From Neptuniibacter sp. (lineage in GTDB: Bacteria; Pseudomonadota; Gammaproteobacteria; Pseudomonadales; Balneatricaceae): a stretch of 5,184 nt of DNA. The notes under the pieces are model-generated. The model was not told the origin of the DNA. It did not search any database and saw only the letters and a program-made list of their open reading frames with translations. The position numbers and the translations under genes are program-made. Position 1 is the stretch's first letter. Each line of letters begins with the position of its first letter. Positions 1 to 5,184 of this stretch are shown in pieces. Where the stretch lies: NCBI GenBank assembly GCA_030149405.1, contig JASBRM010000207.1, positions 1-5,184 on the forward strand, in the 5' to 3' direction.

Positions 1-150
1 AGTACTTTTTTCACTTTTTACTCATTCCTTGTATGAATTTGGACTTCGGTTGTTGATTAATAAAGTTACTAGGTATGCAGTTGTTTTTTCTTCGAATATT
101 CCAAGCGTTTAGGTTGTAAATTCTAACTGAGCCTGCTCTTCACTTTAACG
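1..150. other. A+T-rich flank beyond the end of the GT4 gene
   Basis: No gene can be called here. On the plus strand the frame beginning at base 2 is open for 36 codons and ends at TAG 110-112, so it could be the tail of a gene running in from the left. On the minus strand a GTG at 14-12 reads Met-Lys-Lys-Val-Leu before the edge, with an AGGA upstream at a rather long spacing; this resembles the start of many glycosyltransferases. Both readings are weak and cannot both be right. A 5-bp inverted repeat (131-135 with 152-156) sits at the GT4 stop codon but has no T-run after it in the GT4 direction, so I do not call a terminator. Confidence 0.3.
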
Positions 151-1317
151 TCAGGCCAGATTTTGAAGGATAATATCTTCAAATTTATGGCTTAACACTT
201 TGGCATCAAAACACTTAGCCTGTGTTCTGGCAGATTCACCATGGTTTTTCCTCAATTCTTCATCAGCCTCGTATTTTAAAATACATTTTGCAATGCTTTC
301 GTAGTTGTCTATCTCGACCAGGAACCCGTCCAACCTATCCCTGACCTGGTCTGGGATACCGCCGGTATTAGTTGCTATTACAGGAAGGGCAGAGGCCATA
401 GCTTCGGTTATAGAAACTCCGAACCCTTCTATCCAGCCATGTTTTGCTTTTCTTGATGGTTGTATAAATACGTGGTGGCTGGAAAGTTCCTGAGCTATCA
501 CTTCAGGTGGTTGATGGCCCATAAATGTTACTGAGTCTTCAAGCTCAAAGGATTTTGTCATCTCCATCAAGCTGTTTTTTTCCTCCCCATCTCCGATGAT
601 AGAAAGTTGGAGATTAAGGTTTTTGTTGCGGATAAGTTGCAGGGCCCGCAGGCATAGATCGATACCTTTGCCATTTACTAAGCGGCCAACAGTAATTAAC
701 TTTAGCGGATCATCCTCAAGTCTGTTTTTTTGTGGATGCTTACAAAAATCATCCATCGGGGCGCCGCATGGGATCCTATGAACCTTCTTATCGTCAAGGT
801 CCGAATAAATATCTCTGAGAATCTGTTTCATATGTGAGCCAACAATTATGCAGCCTGCAGCGCCTTTAATAGCTTCCCCTAGATGTTTCCTATATGCCCC
901 TTTAAGGCCAGGGATGGCGAGGTCTGAACCGTGAAAGACGATAAAATAGGGAATATTGTGAGCTAGTAGAAAGGAATAAGATTTTGCTGCAGTCCAACCA
1001 AAATGACAAATAAAAGCTGACGGGAAATTATTCTGTAGTAAAGCTTCAAAAGCCCTGCGTGTTTGATAATTGTTGAACGCAGGATCGAAGCCGACTTTTT
1101 TTAGAATTCTTGAACTAATTGAACGTTCTGGGTTCCAAGGTGTGCTAAGTAAGCTGTCATGTTCGTTGAGGTGCCATGCTGGTGAGTGATGTTTTTCCCA
1201 TGTGATTAACCTTGGATGTAGATGTCTGAATGCCTCTGCCTGCCGTTTAACCCAGATTTCGCTCATGATGCCAGCAATAGGTAGCTGAATTCCGACTGAC
1301 TTTTTACAGGGATCCAT
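151..1317 (-). CDS. Family 4 glycosyltransferase (GT-B fold), likely EPS assembly
   Basis: This 388-residue protein is a probable cytoplasmic, retaining glycosyltransferase that moves a sugar from a nucleotide donor to a growing lipid-linked glycan. The C-terminal half is a clear Glycos_transf_1 domain: GRLVNGKG at 211-218, GDGEE at 242-246, and the EX7E motif formed by Glu297 and Glu305 in EGFGVSITEAMA, followed by LPVIATNTGGIPD, which binds the donor. The N-terminal half is the acceptor-side domain and includes FHGSD at 128-132, with a typical first strand and helix (VGIQLPIAG, then SEIWVKRQAEAF). No signal peptide or membrane segment is seen. Length is normal for the family. The ATG at 1317 is supported by AAGGA ten bases upstream and by the complete first strand. 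It is the only gene here on the minus strand and is divergent from the GT2 gene. Donor sugar and acceptor cannot be read from the sequence. The family call is firm; the EPS role comes from context. Confidence 0.95.
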   Translation of the reverse strand: MDPCKKSVGIQLPIAGIMSEIWVKRQAEAFRHLHPRLITWEKHHSPAWHLNEHDSLLSTPWNPERSISSRILKKVGFDPAFNNYQTRRAFEALLQNNFPSAFICHFGWTAAKSYSFLLAHNIPYFIVFHGSDLAIPGLKGAYRKHLGEAIKGAAGCIIVGSHMKQILRDIYSDLDDKKVHRIPCGAPMDDFCKHPQKNRLEDDPLKLITVGRLVNGKGIDLCLRALQLIRNKNLNLQLSIIGDGEEKNSLMEMTKSFELEDSVTFMGHQPPEVIAQELSSHHVFIQPSRKAKHGWIEGFGVSITEAMASALPVIATNTGGIPDQVRDRLDGFLVEIDNYESIAKCILKYEADEELRKNHGESARTQAKCFDAKVLSHKFEDIILQNLA

Positions 1318-1327
1318 TTTCGGTTAG

Positions 1328-1332
1328 TCCTT
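1328..1332 (-). promoter_or_regulatory. Ribosome binding site of the GT4 gene
   Basis: The minus strand reads AAGGA here, followed by ten bases and the ATG at 1317-1315. It is the clearest Shine-Dalgarno sequence in the window and supports that start over the internal Met18. Confidence 0.65.
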
Positions 1333-1378
1333 GAAGGTGGTGTTGGATGCTTTAAAGGAATCTTAAAGGCTATTGGCA

Positions 1379-1407
1379 ATATTACTAGCAGTTTTTATTC
1401 TTGATAA
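1379..1407 (-). promoter_or_regulatory. Candidate sigma-70 promoter for the GT4 gene
   Basis: On the minus strand TTATCA (1407-1402, four of six matches to TTGACA) is followed by a 17-base spacer and TAATAT (1384-1379, four of six matches to TATAAT). Transcription would begin near 1372, giving a leader of about 55 bases. Spacing is ideal but the boxes are only moderate, and A+T-rich DNA gives such matches by chance. The -35 box lies inside the dyad at 1394-1414. Confidence 0.3.
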
Positions 1408-1414
1408 GAGTAAA
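1394..1414. repeat. Imperfect dyad, possible operator
   Basis: Arms TTTATTCTT (1394-1402) and AAGAGTAAA (1406-1414) are complementary except for one position (T1398 against G1410) and flank a GAT centre. It overlaps the -35 box of the proposed GT4 promoter, which is where a repressor site would be expected. No T-run follows, so it is not a terminator. With arms this short and A+T-rich, chance is a real alternative. Confidence 0.3.
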
Positions 1415-1638
1415 TAATCCTTGGATTCTTCTATTGGGTAGCGGTTGGCATAAATTAATACAAGGCATGTGTCGTATCGTGCATGTAGATGTTTTTTTGG
1501 GGCGAAGATAGGTGATGCTTATACATCGAGGGGTAATAAATTAAGTACCTGGACTTCATTCATAGTGGCTTAATTTTAAAGTCATATAAAAGCAGGAAAA
1601 GGATTTGATGTTTTGAGTATTAAATTGTCTTAATTCTC

Positions 1639-1666
1639 TTCGCTGTTTAAAAAAATGTGTTAAAAT
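1639..1666 (+). promoter_or_regulatory. Candidate extended -10 promoter for the GT2 gene
   Basis: TAAAAT at 1661-1666 matches TATAAT at five of six positions and is preceded by TGT, giving the extended -10 form TGnTAAAAT at 1658-1666. The -35 at 1639-1644 (TTCGCT, 16-base spacer) is poor, which extended -10 promoters tolerate. Transcription would start near 1673, about 20 bases before the ATG at 1694. This is the best promoter candidate in the window. Confidence 0.5.
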
Positions 1667-1693
1667 TCAGATCGTTTCGGCCAATGAAAGTAA

Positions 1694-2659
1694 ATGCTGG
1701 ATATGAAGATATCTGTAGTTATCCCCTGTTTTAATGCGTCCAAGTTCATAGGCAGAGCCGTTGGTTCAGTGCTTGCTCAGGTTGGAATCCCAGTCCCGCA
1801 GATTATTCTGGTAAATGATTCCTCTACAGATAATACAAGGGCTGTAATAAGGGGATTGGCTAGTGAACACGCAAATGTAGAAGCCTATGATACTCATCAG
1901 AACTTGGGGCCAAGCGGTGCTCGTAACCTAGCTTTATCTAAAGTCACTGGTGATTGGGTAGCTATTCTGGATGCAGATGATGCATATGAGCCAAATCGAT
2001 TAAAACGATTAATTGAGGTGGCGGAATCAGAAAAGCTAGATATTATCGCAGATCTGCCTCTGATGTATGACCTAAGGGCTGAATCATTGGCGCCAAACCA
2101 GTTGCCGGAAAATAAAGGTAGTGTCTCGCTGCTTCATTTTTCTGACTTTTTAGGCCATGACGATGAGACAGGGTTTGATTTAGGGCTTGTGCAGCCAGTC
2201 TTTAACTCCAGCCTGATATCAGGTGGTCAATTGGTTTACCCTGAAACGCTCCGTCATGCAGAAGATTGTGAATTATACATTTCACTTACACGCTCTGGTC
2301 TGCGGTTTGGCCTTCTACGTGAAGCGTATTATCTTTTTTCAACTCGGATTGGTGCTATCTCGCGGACCTTTTCACCTGGCAGTGTCACCAGAGTAGATTA
2401 TTTATCTATAGCCCATCAGGCGAAAGTGATGCGAGCCGATTTTTTTGCGTCGGGTGATCTGGACTCAGAACTGGAAAAACTTTTGGTTGATAGAGAGCAA
2501 AGAGCGCTGCTTGCTAATCGACGCTACGGCTGGTCTGTATTGAGGATGGGGGAGTTTGGTCGTTTATTTAGTTGGCTACGTCAAAACCCAAGGAATTTGG
2601 TCGCGTTAATGAAAATTATTTTAGCTAAACTTGCTGGCCACCGAGGCTTGCCAGAATAA
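1694..2659 (+). CDS. Family 2 glycosyltransferase (GT-A fold), likely EPS assembly
   Basis: This 321-residue protein is a probable cytoplasmic, inverting glycosyltransferase adding one sugar to a glycan repeat unit. The Glycos_transf_2 domain fills about residues 4-220: MKISVVIPCFNASKFIGRAV at the N-terminus, VNDSSTDNT at 40-48 for nucleotide binding, LGPSGARNLAL at 71-81, and the metal-binding DXD as ILDADD at 91-96. HAEDCELYISL at 188-198 contains the acidic pair Glu190-Asp191, which fits the usual catalytic base region. Residues 235-321 are a basic, helical tail without a clear membrane span. The start may be the ATG at 1694 (GAAAG at 1686-1690, only three bases away) or the in-frame ATG at 1703, which gives the canonical MKISVVIP beginning; I keep 1694 with little preference. 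It is divergent from the GT4 gene and followed after 180 bases by the flippase in the same direction, with no terminator seen between. The sugar specificity is unknown. Confidence 0.95.
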   Translation: MLDMKISVVIPCFNASKFIGRAVGSVLAQVGIPVPQIILVNDSSTDNTRAVIRGLASEHANVEAYDTHQNLGPSGARNLALSKVTGDWVAILDADDAYEPNRLKRLIEVAESEKLDIIADLPLMYDLRAESLAPNQLPENKGSVSLLHFSDFLGHDDETGFDLGLVQPVFNSSLISGGQLVYPETLRHAEDCELYISLTRSGLRFGLLREAYYLFSTRIGAISRTFSPGSVTRVDYLSIAHQAKVMRADFFASGDLDSELEKLLVDREQRALLANRRYGWSVLRMGEFGRLFSWLRQNPRNLVALMKIILAKLAGHRGLPE

Positions 2660-2776
2660 GTTCATACGATTTCGGCACGGTGTTTAGCGTTACTACCCAC
2701 AGTTGCTGATAAACAAAGATTAACGTTCAAAGCTTTTTTGTTTTTCACTTTAAACTTATTGCTCCCCAGTCGTGTA

Positions 2777-2806
2777 TTTACTCTTGGCTGTGTAAATGGC
2801 TATGAT
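2777..2806 (+). promoter_or_regulatory. Weak candidate promoter ahead of the flippase
   Basis: TTTACT (2777-2782, four of six to TTGACA), an 18-base spacer and TATGAT (2801-2806, five of six to TATAAT) lie just upstream of the flippase ATG at 2840, leaving a leader of under 30 bases. It would serve as an internal promoter in the 180-base gap. The alternative is simple read-through from the GT2 gene. Confidence 0.25.
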
Positions 2807-2839
2807 GCCGAAACTTTATCCAAGTCTAACTATTATCTT

Positions 2840-4279
2840 ATGTCTTTAAAGAAAAAAGCTGCCAAAGCGACTATGTGGAGTATGTTTGAGTCATTTGGCG
2901 TGAAGGGAATCACTTTTGCTTCAGGTATTTTTCTTGCCCGAATACTTGATCCGGAAGATTTTGGTTTGATTGCAATGCTCTATGTATTTATCGAACTGTC
3001 ACATTCCTTGGCAAACGGCGGCTTTCAGATAGCTCTAGTCCAAAAAAAAGACCTCTCTGCATTGGATGTAAACTCTGTCTTTTTCTTTAACTTAGGGGTC
3101 GGTGCGGCTTTATCCTTTGTTCTTTATTTTTCTGCCAGTGCAATAGCAGCATTTTTTGAGCAGCCACAGCTCTACGATATTGTTCAGGTTATGGCCATTA
3201 TTCCAGTGCTCAGTGCCTTGAACATTGTGCAACATGCGATGGCTACTAAAGAGCTGAATATGAAGAAACTGGCGAGATCTACGATTATCTCGAATTTGGT
3301 TTCTGTTGGTGTTTGTATTTATATGGCACTGGAGGGTTATGGGGTTTGGTCTTTGGTTACCCAGCAAATCGTTGCAGTTTTATTCTTATTTTTAGCATTG
3401 TGGTATAAGTCAGCTTGGTACCCTAAAGCCCAGTTTAGCTTCAATTCAATAAAACAGATGTTCGACTTTTCCTCAAAAGTTTTGACTGCAGATTTTATAG
3501 GGCAGTTATTTAAAAATATTTATTATGTTGTGATTGGTAAGCTTTTTTCTGCAGAACAACTGGGCTTCTATGCCAGAGGTGATAATCTGCAAAAATTTGT
3601 TTCTGAAACGTTGGCTAGAACAGTAGGCCGGGTTACATTTCCTGTCCTGGCGAATGTTCAGGATGATATGAAACGAATGAAACACATCCTGCAGAGGTCA
3701 ACCTGTCTGGCTTCATTTGTTGCTTTCCCTGCCATGCTAGGTTTGGCCTCTATAGCTGAGGAATTGATTCCATTTTTATTATCTGAAAAGTGGGCACCTA
3801 GTATTCCTTTTTTCCAGTTGCTTTGTATTTATGGGGCATTTAATCCATTGCATCTGGTTAATCATAGCGGACTAAAGGCATTGGGATTGGGTGGGCTTTT
3901 TCTTAAATTGGAAATCCTCAAAAAGCTACTCATTATTATTGGTCTTGCCGTGACTTTTAAATTTGGGTTGATGGCTATAGTTTATGGGCAGGTAGTTGTC
4001 TGCGCACTGACTTATCTCCTTAATGTGTACTATAACAACAAGCTCTTCGGATACTCTATCGGAGAGCAATTTAAGGATATATCTCCTTTTGTATTTTCTG
4101 CGATCATAATGGCAATATGTATAACATGGGTTGGTACCGTATTGTCTGCTAGTGTGCTCACTATCATGTTGGCGAAAATGCTAATTGGTATTTTGGTCTA
4201 TGTATCTTGTCTGGTGGCCTTAAGGAATTCGATTCTACGAGAAAGTTTTGATCTGATTAAATCTGCAGTTGAAAAGTGA
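2840..4279 (+). CDS. Wzx-type polysaccharide flippase (WzxC/TuaB-like)
   Basis: This 479-residue inner-membrane protein likely flips lipid-linked oligosaccharide repeat units from cytoplasm to periplasm. It belongs to the polysaccharide transporter group of the MOP superfamily. The N-terminus is diagnostic: a short basic start (MSLKKKAAKATMWS), then FGVKGITFASGIFLARILDPEDFGLIAM at about 19-46 (amphipathic helix 1 and the LxPEDFG turn). KLFSAEQLGFYARGDNLQ lies near 234-251 and SEKWAPSIPFFQLLCIYG at 315-332. Hydrophobic stretches recur throughout, for example about 83-105, 150-165, 171-188, 289-312, 361-395 and 414-460, consistent with 12 or more helices. Length is normal for the family. The frame is open back to a TTG at 2738, but the extra 34 residues do not look like the family and the ATG at 2840 gives the standard start. 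No clear ribosome site precedes that ATG. The transported glycan cannot be inferred, and a WzxC-like subgroup is a resemblance only. Confidence 0.93.
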   Translation: MSLKKKAAKATMWSMFESFGVKGITFASGIFLARILDPEDFGLIAMLYVFIELSHSLANGGFQIALVQKKDLSALDVNSVFFFNLGVGAALSFVLYFSASAIAAFFEQPQLYDIVQVMAIIPVLSALNIVQHAMATKELNMKKLARSTIISNLVSVGVCIYMALEGYGVWSLVTQQIVAVLFLFLALWYKSAWYPKAQFSFNSIKQMFDFSSKVLTADFIGQLFKNIYYVVIGKLFSAEQLGFYARGDNLQKFVSETLARTVGRVTFPVLANVQDDMKRMKHILQRSTCLASFVAFPAMLGLASIAEELIPFLLSEKWAPSIPFFQLLCIYGAFNPLHLVNHSGLKALGLGGLFLKLEILKKLLIIIGLAVTFKFGLMAIVYGQVVVCALTYLLNVYYNNKLFGYSIGEQFKDISPFVFSAIIMAICITWVGTVLSASVLTIMLAKMLIGILVYVSCLVALRNSILRESFDLIKSAVEK

Positions 4280-4342
4280 ATGTTGTCTGAATCTTTGGCG
4301 TGAGTGTTTACTTCAAAACGGCTCATTGTATAAATGTTGAAA

Positions 4343-4377
4343 CAAACCTCTCTTAATCTAATGTGATTGAAGGTTTG
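4343..4377 (+). terminator. Bulged hairpin after the flippase, possible transcript end
   Basis: CAAACCT (4343-4349) pairs with AGGTTTG (4371-4377), and inside it TTAATC (4353-4358) pairs with GATTGA (4365-4370, one G-U pair) around a six-base loop. Together this is 13 pairs interrupted by a three-base bulge (4350-4352). It begins 64 bases after the flippase stop. The downstream bases are not a T-run, so it is not a standard intrinsic terminator; it may protect a 3' end or be incidental. Confidence 0.3.
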
Positions 4378-4445
4378 ATTATCGACCAACCAATAATGTG
4401 GCTAAAGTGTTGGTGTTTGGGTCTCAGGTAAGTGCGTGATATTAA

Positions 4446-4533
4446 TGTCCCTTCAGCATATTGATGTGTGGCTCTGCGTTGTTACTTGCTTTGATTTGTA
4501 TGTAGAATTGGGGCGAGGCTGTTTCAAGGGACA
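4446..4533. repeat. 8-base inverted repeat around the exosortase promoter candidate
   Basis: TGTCCCTT (4446-4453) and AAGGGACA (4526-4533) are perfect inverted copies 72 bases apart. They bracket the candidate promoter at 4479-4508, so a looped regulatory arrangement is imaginable. About one such pair is expected by chance in a stretch of this length, so the evidence is thin. Confidence 0.25.
4479..4508 (+). promoter_or_regulatory. Candidate sigma-70 promoter for the exosortase gene
   Basis: TTGTTA (4479-4484, four of six to TTGACA), an 18-base spacer and TAGAAT (4503-4508, five of six to TATAAT) would start transcription near 4515 and give a leader of roughly 90 bases before the ATG at 4606. 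It offers a simple reason for the long gap upstream of the gene. Confidence 0.3.
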
Positions 4534-4605
4534 GGGAACAAATAATGACTCTGGATTAGTATCTCGCTAAATGAAATGGATTTTTGACTTAATTAAAAGA
4601 ATAAG

Positions 4606-5184
4606 ATGGACATGGCAGTAAAAGAAAAGAAAATTCAAAGCGGTGAAATTTGTATTTCTAATCCAAAGCTGATTCTGTTGCCCATAGCAATATTGGCTGT
4701 ATTCTCAGTAAGTTTAACTGACCTTGTAAATCAGTGGTGGGAAAGCCCGGAATACGGACATGGTCTGTTTATGCCGCTTATTTCTTGTTATATCGTGTGG
4801 CGCCAACGGGATACCATTGCACAGATGACACTTAAACCTTCTCTATGGGGGTATGTGCTTCTGATAGGCTCTTTGATTCTTTTGTTGGCTGCAACGCTCG
4901 CTGACATTGAATCAATTAAACATTATTCCTTTTGTATCGCCCTTATAGGTCTTGCCCTCTTGTATGGTGGCTGGCCGCTTTTAAAAGTCTGTGCTCTTCC
5001 TATTCTTCTGATTATTCTAGTAATTCCTCTTCCTTATCTTTTAATTTCAAGTCTTACCTCAGGTTTGCAACTGATATCTTCTGAATTGGGTACCTGGTTG
5101 ATTAGGCTCTTTGGCATACCGGTTTTCTTAGAGGGGAATATCATCGATATGGGGGTGTATAAGCTGCAGGTAGTGGAAGCTTGT
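4606..5184 (+). CDS. Exosortase, N-terminal part (cut by window edge), XrtD-like
   Basis: The 193 codons present encode the N-terminal part of an exosortase, an inner-membrane cysteine transpeptidase-like enzyme thought to recognise and cleave C-terminal PEP-CTERM-type sorting tails of exported proteins. A basic leader (about 1-20) precedes hydrophobic stretches near 22-40, 53-65, 80-98, 107-124 and 129-150. Family hallmarks are SPEYGHGLFMPLISCYIVWR at 47-66, IPLPYLL at 140-146, then LQLISSELGTWLIRLFGIPV and LEGNIIDMGVYKL leading to VVEAC. Cys193, the last codon in the window, matches the nucleophile of the conserved EACSG(L/I)R motif; the catalytic Arg and His lie beyond the edge. The run from LISSELG to VVEAC most resembles the XrtD (VPLPA-CTERM) branch as I remember it. 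An in-frame TAA at 4594-4596 blocks any earlier start; ATG 4612 is an alternative, and AAGA at 4597-4600 is a weak ribosome site. Family confidence is high; the subtype is moderate. Confidence 0.92.
   Translation, partial: MDMAVKEKKIQSGEICISNPKLILLPIAILAVFSVSLTDLVNQWWESPEYGHGLFMPLISCYIVWRQRDTIAQMTLKPSLWGYVLLIGSLILLLAATLADIESIKHYSFCIALIGLALLYGGWPLLKVCALPILLIILVIPLPYLLISSLTSGLQLISSELGTWLIRLFGIPVFLEGNIIDMGVYKLQVVEAC

Larger units (their letters stand above)
1318..1693. other. Divergent intergenic region between the GT4 and GT2 genes
   Basis: This 376-base, A+T-rich stretch separates two divergently transcribed genes, so it should contain their promoters. Short frames starting with ATG on either strand are all under about 15 codons and have no convincing ribosome site, so I see no small gene. 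Candidate promoters and one dyad are listed separately. A near-repeat of CTTTAAAGG and CTTAAAGG occurs at about 1351-1369, upstream of the GT4 ribosome site. A T7 run at about 1492-1498 has no good hairpin directly before it. Confidence 0.6.
4280..4605 (+). other. Intergenic region between the flippase and exosortase genes
   Basis: This is a 326-base gap between two genes in the same direction, long for an EPS operon. It holds a bulged hairpin, an 8-base inverted repeat and a possible promoter, listed separately. The longest plus-strand frame starting with ATG is 41 codons (4445-4570); it lacks a properly spaced ribosome site and has no recognisable sequence, so I do not call it. The exosortase therefore probably has its own promoter or a long processed leader. 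Confidence 0.55.

Noticed and set aside
131..156. GCCTG/CAGGC inverted repeat at the GT4 stop, as a terminator
   Set aside because: The stem is five pairs with a 16-base loop and there is no T-run after it on the minus strand.
305..781. Two plus-strand frames of about 60 codons (305-493 and 596-781)
   Set aside because: Both are antisense to the well-supported GT4 gene and have no family features of their own.
1464..1498. Hairpin with CATG arms followed by a T-run, resembling a terminator
   Set aside because: Only four Watson-Crick pairs plus G-U pairs form, the T7 run is several bases beyond the stem, and a terminator between divergent genes has no obvious target.
3110..3367. 85-codon minus-strand frame
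   Set aside because: It lies wholly antisense within the flippase gene and its product has no membrane pattern or known motif.
4198..4389. 63-codon minus-strand frame at the end of the flippase gene
   Set aside because: It overlaps the flippase C-terminal coding region, has no recognisable domain, and its upstream part crosses the hairpin at 4343-4377.
4399..4413. Possible sigma-54 site TGGC-N7-TTGG ahead of the exosortase
   Set aside because: EPS and PEP-CTERM genes can be RpoN-controlled and the spacing is right, but the near-invariant GC of the -12 element is GG here. A second TGGC-N7-TT match at 4296 also lacks the GC, so neither is convincing.
4445..4570. 41-codon plus-strand frame in the gap before the exosortase
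   Set aside because: The nearest AGG is 16 bases from its ATG, the product resembles nothing I recognise, and a frame of this length is expected by chance. The promoter candidate at 4479-4508 lies inside it.

Overview
This A+T-rich bacterial window looks like part of an exopolysaccharide (EPS) or surface-glycan locus joined to an exosortase protein-sorting system. It holds three complete genes and one gene cut by the right edge: a family 4 glycosyltransferase on the minus strand, then on the plus strand a family 2 glycosyltransferase, a Wzx-type flippase and the first 193 codons of an exosortase. Exosortases are typical of Gram-negative bacteria that make EPS. The sequence after the exosortase's third membrane region most resembles the XrtD-like branch I recall from gammaproteobacteria, so an environmental, perhaps aquatic, gammaproteobacterium is my best guess. 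That is family knowledge plus inference; nothing in the window fixes the species.

Layout: 1-150 is a short flank that may hold the edge of another gene. 151-1317 (minus) is the GT4 gene. 1318-1693 is a 376-base divergent intergenic region with candidate promoters pointing both ways and a small dyad. 1694-2659 (plus) is the GT2 gene. 2660-2839 is a 180-base gap. 2840-4279 (plus) is the flippase; its open frame runs back to a TTG at 2738, but the family-type N-terminus begins at the ATG at 2840. 4280-4605 is a 326-base gap with a bulged hairpin and a possible promoter inside an 8-base inverted repeat. 4606-5184 (plus) is the exosortase, whose last codon in the window is the Cys expected to be the catalytic nucleophile.

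Working together: the two glycosyltransferases would add sugars to a lipid-linked repeat unit on the cytoplasmic face of the inner membrane, and the flippase would move that unit to the periplasm. A polymerase and export machinery, not in this window, would finish the polymer. The exosortase would process proteins carrying a short C-terminal PEP-CTERM-like sorting tail, which are often glycosylated and associated with the EPS matrix. I see no insertion sequences, tRNA, rRNA or CRISPR repeats. Nothing here is clearly a new system. The points most worth following are the exosortase subtype and the two long non-coding stretches.
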